Below, one piece after another: positions 8,280 to 15,960 of a stretch of DNA of 31,029 nt. This stretch comes from a virus. The position numbers and the translations under genes are program-made. The notes under the pieces are model-generated. The model did no database searches. It worked only from the letters and a program-made list of their open reading frames with translations, and had not been told where the DNA came from. Within the stretch, counting starts at the first letter, position 1, and every line of letters begins with the position of its first letter. The stretch covers positions 1 to 31,029 of the IMG/VR virus record IMGVR_UViG_3300021364_000949; one strand, given 5' to 3'.

Positions 8280-9974
8280 ATGGCAAAATTTAAAACAAAA
8301 ACAACAGTAACTGAGTCTTTAGAAGTTTCTGGAAATATCGTTGACTTGAGTGGAGATGTCGGAACTTCGGGACAGATTTTAACTGCAGTTGAATCTGGAG
8401 ATAATGAAGTTAAAATTACTGCTTCTGATGGTGCTGCTAATGATCTATTTGGATTTTCGGTTGCCGTAGGACATGATAAGATTATTGTTGGATCTTATCA
8501 GGATGGCTCTCAGGGTTCAGTATATGTTTATAACTTAGACGGAACCGGTCAATCTAAAATCACTGCTTCTGATATTGCTACTTCTGATCAGTTTGGGTAT
8601 GCTGTTGCTATAGGATCTAATAAAATTGTTGTTGGTGCATTTGGAGATGATGATAATGGAAATTCATCTGGTTCTGTATACGTTTATGATTTGAGTGGGT
8701 TTAATGAAGTCAAAATAACTGCATCTGATGGTGCTGCTGATGATCGTTTTGGACAATCAGTCGCAGTAGGCGACAATAAGATTGTTGTTGGTGCTCCTCG
8801 TGAGGATAATAGTAATGGTACTGAGTCTGGTGCAGCATACATTTATGACTTAGATGGGACCAATGAAACTAAAATAACAGCATCTGATGGTGCTGCTAAT
8901 GATCGATTTGGAAATAAAGTCGCAGTAGGAAACGGTAAAATAGTTGTTGGTGCTTCCGGTGATGGAGGTAGTTCTGGTTCTGTATACGTTTATGATTTAG
9001 ATGGTACTAATGAAGTCAAAATAACTGCATCGGATGCTGCTGGTGGTGATATTTTTAATACTGTTGCTGTAGGAAATAATAAAATAGTTGTTGGTGCTTC
9101 CGGTGATGATGACAATGGTCTTACTTCTGGATCGGTATATGTTTATAACTTAGACGGAACTGGTGAAACTAAGATCACTGCATCGGATGGTGCTGCTAAT
9201 GATAATTTTGGATCTGCAATTGCTATAGGAGACAGTAAAATAGTTGTTGGTGTATTTGGAGATGATATTGGTTCTAATGCTAATCAAGGTTCTGTATACG
9301 TTTATGATTTAGATGGTACTAATGAAGTTAAGATCACTGCATCGGATGGTGCTGCTGATGATCAATTTGGAGTTGCAGTAGCAGTAGGAAATGGTAAGAT
9401 TGTTGTTGGTGCTCATCTTGATGATGACAATGGTCTTACTTCTGGATCAGCATATGTTTATGATTTGGCTGGTACTAATTGGAAAACTATTGGTGGAGGT
9501 GCCAGTACAGGAATTACTAACTATATAAAGTGTGTTTGTGCATCGGCAACTAATTTAAACGGTTCTGGAACTGCATCTACATTAAGTTGGATGAATACAA
9601 CACCTTCTTTTAGTAATGGATTTTCTGCTCCAACTGCAACGACCATAACAGTTCCAAACGATGGGCTTTATTTAATTGGTTTGAATCTTGATGTAAATCA
9701 AACAAATACTGGTAATAATGCTAGATATAATCATGGATTTGAAATTGCAATAAATGGAACTGCAATTGGTGGTGCTGAAATTCGTCATAATTATATTCGT
9801 GGTGCAGCAAATAATTCAAATCATCTTGATAGTAGTGCTAATGCAATGAAAACTCTTGCACTTAGTGCCAATGATACCATAACAATTTCTCAAAGAAGAC
9901 TTACTGGCAACGCTGCTACCAATACACTTCAATTAACAACAAATTCATCTATTTTTGTAGTACAAATAGCATAA
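8280..9974 (+). CDS. Modular tail-fibre paralogue 3: second seven-bladed FG-GAP propeller plus jelly-roll tip
   Basis: 564 residues, ATG four bases after the previous stop with no clear Shine-Dalgarno, so it probably depends on translational coupling. Residues 1-41 form the shared tag (MAKFKTKT, then SGDVGTSGQILT). Residues about 42-399 hold seven NEVKITASDGAA...FG...VAVGxxKIVVGA...GSVYVYDLDGT blades. Loops such as FGDDDNGNSSG and HLDDDNGLTSG are strongly acidic, in keeping with calcium-binding FG-GAP loops. Residues about 400-564 form the jelly-roll-like tip (TVPNDGLYLIGLN, TLALSANDTITIS, final SIFVVQIA). The blades are far more alike than those of the gene upstream, and DNA identity shows a recent duplication (see repeats). 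Together with its neighbour it is inferred to be a host-recognition protein. Confidence 0.75.
   Translation: MAKFKTKTTVTESLEVSGNIVDLSGDVGTSGQILTAVESGDNEVKITASDGAANDLFGFSVAVGHDKIIVGSYQDGSQGSVYVYNLDGTGQSKITASDIATSDQFGYAVAIGSNKIVVGAFGDDDNGNSSGSVYVYDLSGFNEVKITASDGAADDRFGQSVAVGDNKIVVGAPREDNSNGTESGAAYIYDLDGTNETKITASDGAANDRFGNKVAVGNGKIVVGASGDGGSSGSVYVYDLDGTNEVKITASDAAGGDIFNTVAVGNNKIVVGASGDDDNGLTSGSVYVYNLDGTGETKITASDGAANDNFGSAIAIGDSKIVVGVFGDDIGSNANQGSVYVYDLDGTNEVKITASDGAADDQFGVAVAVGNGKIVVGAHLDDDNGLTSGSAYVYDLAGTNWKTIGGGASTGITNYIKCVCASATNLNGSGTASTLSWMNTTPSFSNGFSAPTATTITVPNDGLYLIGLNLDVNQTNTGNNARYNHGFEIAINGTAIGGAEIRHNYIRGAANNSNHLDSSANAMKTLALSANDTITISQRRLTGNAATNTLQLTTNSSIFVVQIA
8976..9016 (+). repeat. 41-base direct repeat, copy A (blade 4/5 junction)
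   Basis: This tract, beginning GGTTCTGTATACG and ending TAATGAAGT, is identical base for base to 9288-9328. It codes for the GSVYVYDLDGTNEV junction between blades. The offset between copies is 312 bases, two blades. Confidence 0.9.
9288..9328 (+). repeat. 41-base direct repeat, copy B (blade 6/7 junction)
   Basis: Identical to 8976-9016. A further 29-base identical pair (9105-9133 and 9420-9448) lies at an offset of 315 bases, so both pairs report the same two-blade duplication. Confidence 0.9.
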
Positions 9975-9978
9975 TACC

Positions 9979-10521
9979 ATGTACATTAAAGCATACTTGA
10001 CTCATGTAGATACTGGCATTGGAGCCACAGACTCTGCATCTTATTCTGATCAAAGATTTAAATACAGAGAACCTAATTTTCCTGGTATTACCATTGTACA
10101 TCGAATGGATGTTGATGGTCCTATTCCATACTTTTTATGCACTGCAGCAGATGATTATGATATGGATACTGAGGATCCTTTAACCGGGATAACATCCATG
10201 ACTCAATCTGAATGGGATAATATCATCAATACTTACGATTCTGAACAAGAATCTGAAAGATATATTCGTGTCAGAGAAATGCGAAATGATGCTCTTGATG
10301 AATCTGACATGTATGTAATCAAACAAATTGAATGTAGTGTTCCTATTACTACAGAATTTAGAACTTGGAGACAAGAACTGAGAGATCTTCCCAATGGAGA
10401 TAGTTTTCCAATTAATTGGCCAACTCCACCTTCAAACATTACTGTCAGTATGACTCAAGAGGAGTATAGATCTACACTAAGGAATATTCCCATGATCAAT
10501 GATCCAATACCAGCAGAATAA
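9979..10521 (+). CDS. Probable tail-fibre assembly chaperone
   Basis: 180 residues. The centre and C-terminal part (about 85-155) contain RYIRVREMRNDALDESDMYVI, then TTEFRTWRQELRDLP, then INWPTPPS. This is the layout of the phage tail assembly chaperone family (RNxLLxxSDW...WxxYRQxLRDLP...WPxxP; PF16778-type). Members usually sit directly downstream of the fibre gene they help to fold or trimerise, which is the position here after three fibre paralogues. N-terminal residues 1-80 are not recognisable. It is probably not part of the mature virion, although that cannot be judged from sequence. Family call is by motif only. Confidence 0.65.
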   Translation: MYIKAYLTHVDTGIGATDSASYSDQRFKYREPNFPGITIVHRMDVDGPIPYFLCTAADDYDMDTEDPLTGITSMTQSEWDNIINTYDSEQESERYIRVREMRNDALDESDMYVIKQIECSVPITTEFRTWRQELRDLPNGDSFPINWPTPPSNITVSMTQEEYRSTLRNIPMINDPIPAE

Positions 10522-10528
10522 TTAGTAT

Positions 10529-10536
10529 CATAAATA
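10529..10536 (+). promoter_or_regulatory. Late promoter box CATAAATA upstream of gene 13
   Basis: It matches TATAAATA at 7 of 8 positions and lies 22 bases before the gp13 ATG in a short intergenic gap. This position fits a gp55-directed late promoter opening the neck/packaging operon. Confidence 0.65.
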
Positions 10537-10558
10537 CTTAAAAAAGTAGGTTGCAATA

Positions 10559-11365
10559 ATGGCACAACCAGCAAGTAGAACTGAATTTACTGATTATTGT
10601 TTGAGGCGTTTGGGTGCCCCTGTCCTTGAAATTAATGTAGATGATGATCAAGTTGATGATTGTGTAGATGATGCTATTCAATTCTTTCAAGAGAATTGCT
10701 ACAATGGCATGGAGAGATGTTACCTTGCATATGAATTAACTGCTGATGATATTACAAGATTTGGCACTACATCAAATGCACCTATTGCTGCAGATTCTAC
10801 ACAATGGGTTGAAGATAATAACTATATTCCAGTTCCACCACATGTAGTTGGTATAAGTAAAATTTTTGGTATTGTTGGTAGTAATATTAGATCTAATTTA
10901 TTTGGTATTGAGTACCAATTATTCTTGAATGATATCTATAGTTTTGGATCTATTGATATTCTTAGTTATTACATGGTCAAATCTTATCTTGAAACATTAG
11001 ATCAAGTTCTTAATAATGGATCATTTCAACAATTTAGATATACCATGCGTCGTGATAGACTTTATTTGGATGTCAATCAAAAGTTTTTAGATGAGGGTAA
11101 TTATCTTTTAATTGAAGCACATCGTTTATTAGATCCTAACGATGCAACAGAAATGTATAATGATATGTTCTTAAAAAGATATGCAACTTCTTTAATTAAG
11201 AAGCAATGGGGTCAAAATTTAATTAAATTTAATAACGTTCAACTTCCTGGCGGTATTACAATGAATGGAAGGCAGTTGTACGAAGATGCTCTATTAGAAA
11301 TACAACAAATTGAAGGTGAAGTTCTTAGTAAGTATGCTGTTCCACCATTAGACATGATAGGATAA
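10559..11365 (+). CDS. 13: Neck protein gp13
   Basis: 268 residues. The N-terminal RTEFTDYCLRRLGAPVLEIN segment followed by DDQVDDCVDDAIQFFQENCYNG is the conserved gp13 opening in T4-like phages and cyanophages. gp13 forms part of the head-tail connector collar with gp14, closing the filled head and providing the tail-docking site. The gene begins a run of 13-14-15-16 spaced by one base or by small overlaps, as in T4. It has its own late-type box upstream and a weak AGTAGG ribosome-binding site. No unusual feature is seen. Confidence 0.9.
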   Translation: MAQPASRTEFTDYCLRRLGAPVLEINVDDDQVDDCVDDAIQFFQENCYNGMERCYLAYELTADDITRFGTTSNAPIAADSTQWVEDNNYIPVPPHVVGISKIFGIVGSNIRSNLFGIEYQLFLNDIYSFGSIDILSYYMVKSYLETLDQVLNNGSFQQFRYTMRRDRLYLDVNQKFLDEGNYLLIEAHRLLDPNDATEMYNDMFLKRYATSLIKKQWGQNLIKFNNVQLPGGITMNGRQLYEDALLEIQQIEGEVLSKYAVPPLDMIG

Positions 11366-11366
11366 A

Positions 11367-12257
11367 ATGCCAACAAGTCACTATTTTCCACAGTACCATA
11401 AAGGATTTTCTGGTGAGCAAAGTCTTTATCAGGATCTTGTAGATGAGCAAATAAAATTATATGGGTCAGATATTTATTACCTTCCTCGTAAAGTAATATC
11501 TGATGGAGTTTTAGATGATATAATTAGATCCGAATTTAATTCTCAATTTCAAATTGAGATGTTACTTCAGAATGTAGAAGGTTTTAATGAAAATAGTGAG
11601 TTTATAAGTAAATTTGGATTACGTATAACCGATGAGATTATATTCAGAGTTTCTCGTAGACGTTGGGAGTCCTCAGTACAAGAATATAATTCAGATGATA
11701 TTGATGTCTTATCACGACCTAATGAAGGAGATTTATTATATTATCCGTTGACTCAAGATTTATATGAAATTAAATTTGTAAATAAAGAAAATCCATTCTA
11801 TCAGTTTGGAGAAATACAATTCTTCAAATTAACTGCTGAATTATATGAAATGGGTAGTGATGAATTTAATGTTCCAATTGGTGAAATTGTTGAAAGTGAA
11901 CTTGAACTTGATCCATCAATTACATTAGTCCTTCAAGAATTAAATGGAACTGGTACATATGAGGTTGGTGAAATTGTAACTGGGTCTACCTCTGGAACTA
12001 CTGGACGAGTTGCAAGTTGGGATGGTACAACCTTTAAACTTGAAACTATAAATAATAGTGGAGATTTTACTGTTGGAGAAACTATTACAGGATCTAGTAC
12101 TAATGCTGCCTATACTCTAACTTCGTTTGATACGTTAAGTATAGATAACACAAACTACGATCAGAATAGAGAACTTGAAGACAGTGCCGATGATATTATA
12201 GATTGGACAGAGAATAATCCATTTGGTGAATATGGTAATTTTACGGGTAGTATCTAA
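11367..12257 (+). CDS. 14: Neck protein gp14
   Basis: 296 residues. The opening TSHYFPQYHKGFSGEQSLYQDLVDEQIKLYG and the following YYLPRKVI segment are the hallmark of gp14 family neck proteins. gp14 acts with gp13 in the connector after packaging. Residues about 190-255 contain two copies of a short element (FEVGEIVTGSTSGTTGRVASWD-like and FTVGETITGSSTNAAYTLTSFD-like), an internal beta-rich repeat common in marine phage structural proteins and probably exposed. The ATG is one base after the gp13 stop, and the stop overlaps the gp15 start by one base (TAATG), indicating coupled translation. Confidence 0.88.
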   Translation: MPTSHYFPQYHKGFSGEQSLYQDLVDEQIKLYGSDIYYLPRKVISDGVLDDIIRSEFNSQFQIEMLLQNVEGFNENSEFISKFGLRITDEIIFRVSRRRWESSVQEYNSDDIDVLSRPNEGDLLYYPLTQDLYEIKFVNKENPFYQFGEIQFFKLTAELYEMGSDEFNVPIGEIVESELELDPSITLVLQELNGTGTYEVGEIVTGSTSGTTGRVASWDGTTFKLETINNSGDFTVGETITGSSTNAAYTLTSFDTLSIDNTNYDQNRELEDSADDIIDWTENNPFGEYGNFTGSI

Positions 12258-13099
12258 TGTTAGGAACACATTTTTATAACAAATCAACTAATAAAGTAAT
12301 TGTTGCTTTTGGTACAATCTTTAATAATATAAAGTTAAAGACAGAAGATCCAAATGGATCTGTCGTAACTGTTCAAAAAGTTCCCTTAGCATACGGTCCT
12401 AAACAAAAATTTTTAGCACGTCTTGAGCAAAACAATCAAAATAGAAAGACAGCAATAACTCTTCCTAGATTGTATTTTGAGATGACAGGAATTTCATATG
12501 ATTCTTCAAGAAAACTTACGCCATGTAAGCAGATAACAGAAATTAAGCAAGATGATGGTACTTCAATTCAAACTCAATATGTACCTGTCCCATATAATTT
12601 AACTTTTGAAGCAGGAATTATTGCAAAATCTCAGACAGACGCATTACAAATTTTAGAGCAGATTTTACCTTTCTTTCAACCATCATTTAACGTAACGATT
12701 AAATTTGTTCCTGATATGCAGGAAGCAAAGAGAGATATTCCGATAGTTTTAGATAGTATTACGTATGATGATACTTGGGAAGGAGATTTTAAAGATCGTA
12801 GATACATAGTATATACTTTATTCTTTACTGCTAAATCTTACTACTATGGTCCTAAGACCGATAGTTCAGTCATCAGAGAAGCAATTACTAAAGAGTATAC
12901 AAGTACAAATCTAGAATCCCCAGGTAGGTATCGTCAATATAGTGTAACACCAAAAGCACTCACAGATACTACAAGTGATCCTAATGGTCCTGATGCTGGA
13001 GCACCAGATGGTGTTATTGATTCTTTTGATAATGATGCATTGACTGGAGATGACGATTTTGGATTTAATGAAATTGTAACTTTTGCTGAGGATGTATGA
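12257..13099 (+). CDS. 15: Proximal tail sheath stabiliser / tail terminator gp15
   Basis: 280 residues. The LGTHFYNKSTNKVIVAFGTIFNNIKL start and the central ILEQILPFFQPSFNVTIKFVPDM segment are typical of gp15. The protein caps the tail tube and sheath as a hexameric ring and joins the tail to the neck. The C-terminal 40 residues are an acidic, probably disordered tail (DPNGPDAGAPDGVIDSFDND). It starts on the gp14 stop and overlaps the gp16 start by four bases (ATGA). Confidence 0.9.
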   Translation: MLGTHFYNKSTNKVIVAFGTIFNNIKLKTEDPNGSVVTVQKVPLAYGPKQKFLARLEQNNQNRKTAITLPRLYFEMTGISYDSSRKLTPCKQITEIKQDDGTSIQTQYVPVPYNLTFEAGIIAKSQTDALQILEQILPFFQPSFNVTIKFVPDMQEAKRDIPIVLDSITYDDTWEGDFKDRRYIVYTLFFTAKSYYYGPKTDSSVIREAITKEYTSTNLESPGRYRQYSVTPKALTDTTSDPNGPDAGAPDGVIDSFDNDALTGDDDFGFNEIVTFAEDV

Positions 13100-13524
13100 G
13101 CGACAACTACGATGGTATAGAGGAAACTCTTAATGTAGATACTGAAATAGTTTCTACAGAACAGGCACCAAAACCTAAAAAAAGAACTGAAAGAATAATT
13201 GATATTGACAAAGATATCAAAAAAGATTATGACTATACCAGAGGGCAATTGTATGATGTCATAGAGAAGGGTCAGGAGGCGCTCTCAGGCATCCTGGACG
13301 TGGCAAATAACACTGACCACCCCAGAGCATATGAAGTCGCAGGACAACTCGTCAAGAGCGTTTCTGACGCTACTGAGAAACTGATGGCACTTCAGCAGAA
13401 GATGCAGGATCTTGAAGAAGGTCCCAAGTCCAAGCAAAAGGTTACTAATAACAATGCCTTGTTCGTTGGGTCAACTGCAGAGTTGTCTAAACTAATTAAG
13501 CAAGGTCTTTTAGATAATAAATAA
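13096..13524 (+). CDS. 16: Terminase small subunit gp16
   Basis: 142 residues, overlapping gp15 by four bases. A KPKKRTERIIDIDKDIKKDYDYTRGQLYDVIEKGQEAL segment is followed by a predicted helical pair (about 55-112: LDVANN, PRAYEVAGQLVKSVSDATEKLMALQQKMQDLEE) that would form the oligomerising coiled coil typical of gp16. The small subunit recognises DNA and stimulates the ATPase of gp17 during headful packaging. The stretch 13255-13440 is noticeably more GC-rich than flanking DNA. Its stop codon is embedded in a late-box-like sequence serving the next gene. Confidence 0.85.
   Translation: MSDNYDGIEETLNVDTEIVSTEQAPKPKKRTERIIDIDKDIKKDYDYTRGQLYDVIEKGQEALSGILDVANNTDHPRAYEVAGQLVKSVSDATEKLMALQQKMQDLEEGPKSKQKVTNNNALFVGSTAELSKLIKQGLLDNK
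13516..13523 (+). promoter_or_regulatory. Possible late promoter box AATAAATA after gene 16
   Basis: It matches TATAAATA at 7 of 8 positions and overlaps the gp16 stop codon. It lies 19 bases before the ATG at 13543. Position and composition fit a late promoter for the small genes and terminase that follow. Confidence 0.45.
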
Positions 13525-13542
13525 ACATAAAGCTTTATTCCG

Positions 13543-13821
13543 ATGGTATACACAATTAAGTCCAGTGCTGTCGCACTGTCAGACACACCAAGCACTGTAA
13601 GTAATGCAAATCGTGTTCTTATCCAACACAATGCAAATGCTGGCACTTCTCATTTAGTTACTCTTAAGAGTGATACTACTGCTGGTGGTCCTGCAATTGT
13701 TGGAACTTTCTTTATTCACCCAGGACAAGATATCATAATTAAAAAAGATAGATTGTTTACTCTTGAAGTTCCAAATGGCACTACTGATGTATTTGCAACC
13801 TATATCGGATTGGAAGGATGA
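13543..13821 (+). CDS. Small beta-rich protein of unknown function
   Basis: 92 residues, not recognised as a T4 gene. It contains alternating hydrophobic strands (VLIQHNANAGTSHLVTLKS, AIVGTFFIHPGQDIIIKKD, RLFTLEVPNG, VFATYIGLEG) consistent with a single small beta-sandwich, and no cysteine or charged catalytic motif. The length and strand pattern would suit a capsid decoration or minor structural protein, but nothing in the sequence proves that. It lies between the small and large terminase genes. There is no obvious Shine-Dalgarno before its ATG, and it ends in a four-base ATGA overlap with the next gene. Confidence 0.75.
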   Translation: MVYTIKSSAVALSDTPSTVSNANRVLIQHNANAGTSHLVTLKSDTTAGGPAIVGTFFIHPGQDIIIKKDRLFTLEVPNGTTDVFATYIGLEG

Positions 13822-14099
13822 AAACTTTTAAAGAATTTTGTACACAACTTGACGAAGCAGCATGGACGAAAAAAGCAGGACAGAACAAAGAAGGTGGACT
13901 CAACGAGAAGGGCAGGAAGTCCTACGAGAGGGAGAACCCTGGCAGCGACTTGAAAGCACCAACCAAGAAGAAGGACAGTCCCAGAAGAAAATCCTTCTGT
14001 GCTCGGATGCGTGGGATGAAGAAAAAACTTACAAGTAAGAAAACTGCAAGAGATCCAGATAGCAGGATCAACAAATCATTACGAAAGTGGGACTGTTAA
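13818..14099 (+). CDS. Small basic protein of the DUF6321-like type
   Basis: 93 residues, very basic. The conserved core runs AWTKKAGQNKEGGLNEKGRKSY, then PGSDLKAP, then RRKSFCARMRGMKKK, ending SLRKWDC. This pattern (GLNxKGRxSY...PGSxLKAP...RKSFCARMxGM...LRKWxC) is familiar from small proteins of T4-like phages of marine bacteria and matches what I recall as DUF6321; no function is known to me. The N terminus MKTFKEFCTQLDEA resembles short leader-like segments of phage prohead-associated proteins. The charge and single-domain size suggest nucleic acid or protein binding, which is inference. It overlaps the previous gene by four bases. Confidence 0.75.
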   Translation: MKTFKEFCTQLDEAAWTKKAGQNKEGGLNEKGRKSYERENPGSDLKAPTKKKDSPRRKSFCARMRGMKKKLTSKKTARDPDSRINKSLRKWDC

Positions 14100-14102
14100 T
14101 TT

Positions 14103-14255
14103 ATGTTGACACCATCTGAAAAACTTAAAATATGTGAATCTTGTGAATTTTATAAAAAAAATTTAAAGCAATGTAGATTATGTGGTTGTTTTATGCCACT
14201 TAAAACATTATTTCCTGGACAAAAATGTCCAGATTGGCCTCCGAGATGGGAATAA
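14103..14255 (+). CDS. 50-residue cysteine-knuckle (zinc-ribbon-like) protein
   Basis: A short ORF starting at ATG 14103, three bases after the upstream stop, and ending one base before the gp17 ATG. It codes for 50 residues with CESC at 11-14, CRLCGC at 24-29 and CPDW at 42-45. This gives six cysteines arranged as CxxC...CxxCxC...C, with a K34 between, as expected of a small metal-binding ribbon. Similar tiny Cys-rich proteins occur beside terminase genes in T4-like phages. Tight fit between two genes supports it being real. Function is unknown; a DNA- or terminase-associated role is only a guess from position. Confidence 0.75.
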   Translation: MLTPSEKLKICESCEFYKKNLKQCRLCGCFMPLKTLFPGQKCPDWPPRWE

Positions 14256-14256
14256 T

Positions 14257-15960
14257 ATGAGTGATGTAAAATTAAATCAAAATCAAATTTATCTTGGTAA
14301 TCCCAATCTAAAAAAGGTTGGTGTACCTATTAATTTTACCAAGAATCAAATTAAAGAATATTTAAAATGCAAAGAAGATCCTGTCTATTTTGCTAAAAAT
14401 TATTGCAAGATTGTTTCACTAGATGAAGGTCTTGTTCCATTTAAATTATATGATTTCCAGGAAGATATGGTTCGCCGCTTCCATGCAAATCGATTCAATA
14501 TTGCTAAGTTACCACGACAGACTGGCAAATCAACAACTGTTGTTGCATATCTTATGCATTATGCAATATTTAATGATAATGTCAATATTGGTATACTAGC
14601 AAACAAGGCACCGACTGCGAGAGAACTTCTCGGTAGGTTACAACTTGCTTACGAAAACTTGCCTGTATGGTTACAGCAAGGTATAATAGCATGGAATAAA
14701 GGTTCTATGGAGTTGGAAAATGGCAGTAAGATATTGGCATCTTCTACATCTGCGTCTGCTGTCCGAGGCATGTCGTTTAACATCATCTTCCTCGATGAGT
14801 TTGCGTTCATTCCAAACCATGTTGCAGAACAATTCTTTGCCTCTGTTTATCCTACTATTTCTTCTGGTAAAAGCACAAAAGTCATCATCATCTCAACGCC
14901 GAACGGGATGAACATGTTCTACAAGTTATGGCATGATGCCGAACTTGGTAGAAACGAATATGTTACCACAGAAGTTCACTGGTCACAAGTTCCAGGAAGG
15001 GATGATGCATGGAAACAACAAACTATCGCAAACACATCTGAACGACAGTTCACACAAGAATTTGAATGTGAATTTCTAGGATCAGTAGATACATTGATCT
15101 CAGCAACTAAGTTGAGATCAATGGTTTATGAGGAACCAATCAGACAAGGTTCAGGTCTTAAAACATATGAAGATCCAATAGAAGATCATGAATATTTGAT
15201 GACTGTTGACGTAGCAAGAGGTACTAATAATGATTACTCAGCATTTATTCTATACGATATTACAACAGTTCCATACAAAGTAGTAGGCACTTATAAGAAC
15301 AACCAAATTAAACCTATGTTGTTCCCTAATATTATTAATCAAGTATCTTTAAACTATAACAAAGCATTTGTATTATGTGAAGTTAATGATATCGGAGATC
15401 AGGTAGCATCAATCCTTCAATATGATTTGGAGAATGAAAATCTATTGATGTGTTCTATGAGAGGCAGAGCAGGACAAATTGTAGGACAAGGATTCTCAGG
15501 TACTAAAACTCAACTTGGAGTTAAAACTAGTACAACAGTAAAGAAAATTGGTTGTTCTAATTTAAAACAATTAATTGAAGCAGATAAACTTCTTATAAAT
15601 GATTATGATATTATCTCAGAATTAACTACATTTATTCAGAAAAAGCAATCATTTGAAGCAGAAGAAGGTTGTAATGATGACCTTGCAATGTGCTTGGTAA
15701 TTTTTGCGTGGTTAGTTGCACAAGATTACTTTAAAGAGATGACAGATAATGATGTTCGTAAAAGATTATATGACGAACAAAAGAATCAAATTGACCAAGA
15801 CATGGCACCTTTTGGATTTATTGATAATGGAATTGATGAAGATGTTCAAGTTGATAATGAAGGTAGTGTTTGGTACATTACACAAGATGGTAAGGGATCT
15901 TATTCAGATTCTTATCCCAGTGAATATGGTGACATGAATTACATGTGGGAATACCGATGA
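14257..15960 (+). CDS. 17: Terminase large subunit gp17
   Basis: 567 residues from ATG 14257. A longer in-frame start at 14182 would overlap the Cys-knuckle gene and is not preferred; the chosen start has GAGATGGGA upstream and the usual MSDVKLNQNQ opening. N-terminal ATPase: Walker A LPRQTGKST at about 85-93 and Walker B IIFLDE at about 176-181, followed by a coupling motif STPNGMN. The C-terminal RNase H-like nuclease has TVDVARG (Asp near 318) and NDDLA (Asp near 474-475) as metal-binding acids. The protein is the DNA packaging motor, docking on the portal gp20, and makes the headful cut. It is shorter at the N terminus than T4 gp17 (610 residues), as in cyanophages. In T4, 16 and 17 overlap; here three small genes lie between them. 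Confidence 0.95.
   Translation: MSDVKLNQNQIYLGNPNLKKVGVPINFTKNQIKEYLKCKEDPVYFAKNYCKIVSLDEGLVPFKLYDFQEDMVRRFHANRFNIAKLPRQTGKSTTVVAYLMHYAIFNDNVNIGILANKAPTARELLGRLQLAYENLPVWLQQGIIAWNKGSMELENGSKILASSTSASAVRGMSFNIIFLDEFAFIPNHVAEQFFASVYPTISSGKSTKVIIISTPNGMNMFYKLWHDAELGRNEYVTTEVHWSQVPGRDDAWKQQTIANTSERQFTQEFECEFLGSVDTLISATKLRSMVYEEPIRQGSGLKTYEDPIEDHEYLMTVDVARGTNNDYSAFILYDITTVPYKVVGTYKNNQIKPMLFPNIINQVSLNYNKAFVLCEVNDIGDQVASILQYDLENENLLMCSMRGRAGQIVGQGFSGTKTQLGVKTSTTVKKIGCSNLKQLIEADKLLINDYDIISELTTFIQKKQSFEAEEGCNDDLAMCLVIFAWLVAQDYFKEMTDNDVRKRLYDEQKNQIDQDMAPFGFIDNGIDEDVQVDNEGSVWYITQDGKGSYSDSYPSEYGDMNYMWEYR

Larger units (their letters stand above)
8403..9476 (+). repeat. Seven FG-GAP blade repeats (paralogue 3)
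   Basis: Seven repeats of about 144-165 bases coding for near-uniform propeller blades. Several blades share long identical DNA tracts, unlike the older-looking array in the upstream gene. Confidence 0.85.

Noticed and set aside
6704-9476. Regularly spaced repeats considered as a CRISPR-like array
   Set aside because: Repeats are in frame, encode FG-GAP blades and vary at third codon positions; spacers are protein-coding loops.
14182-14256. Longer 5' extension of the large terminase (25 extra codons)
   Set aside because: It overlaps the well-formed Cys-knuckle gene 14103-14255 in another frame, and the extension has no similarity to gp17; ATG 14257 has a ribosome-binding site and the expected N terminus.
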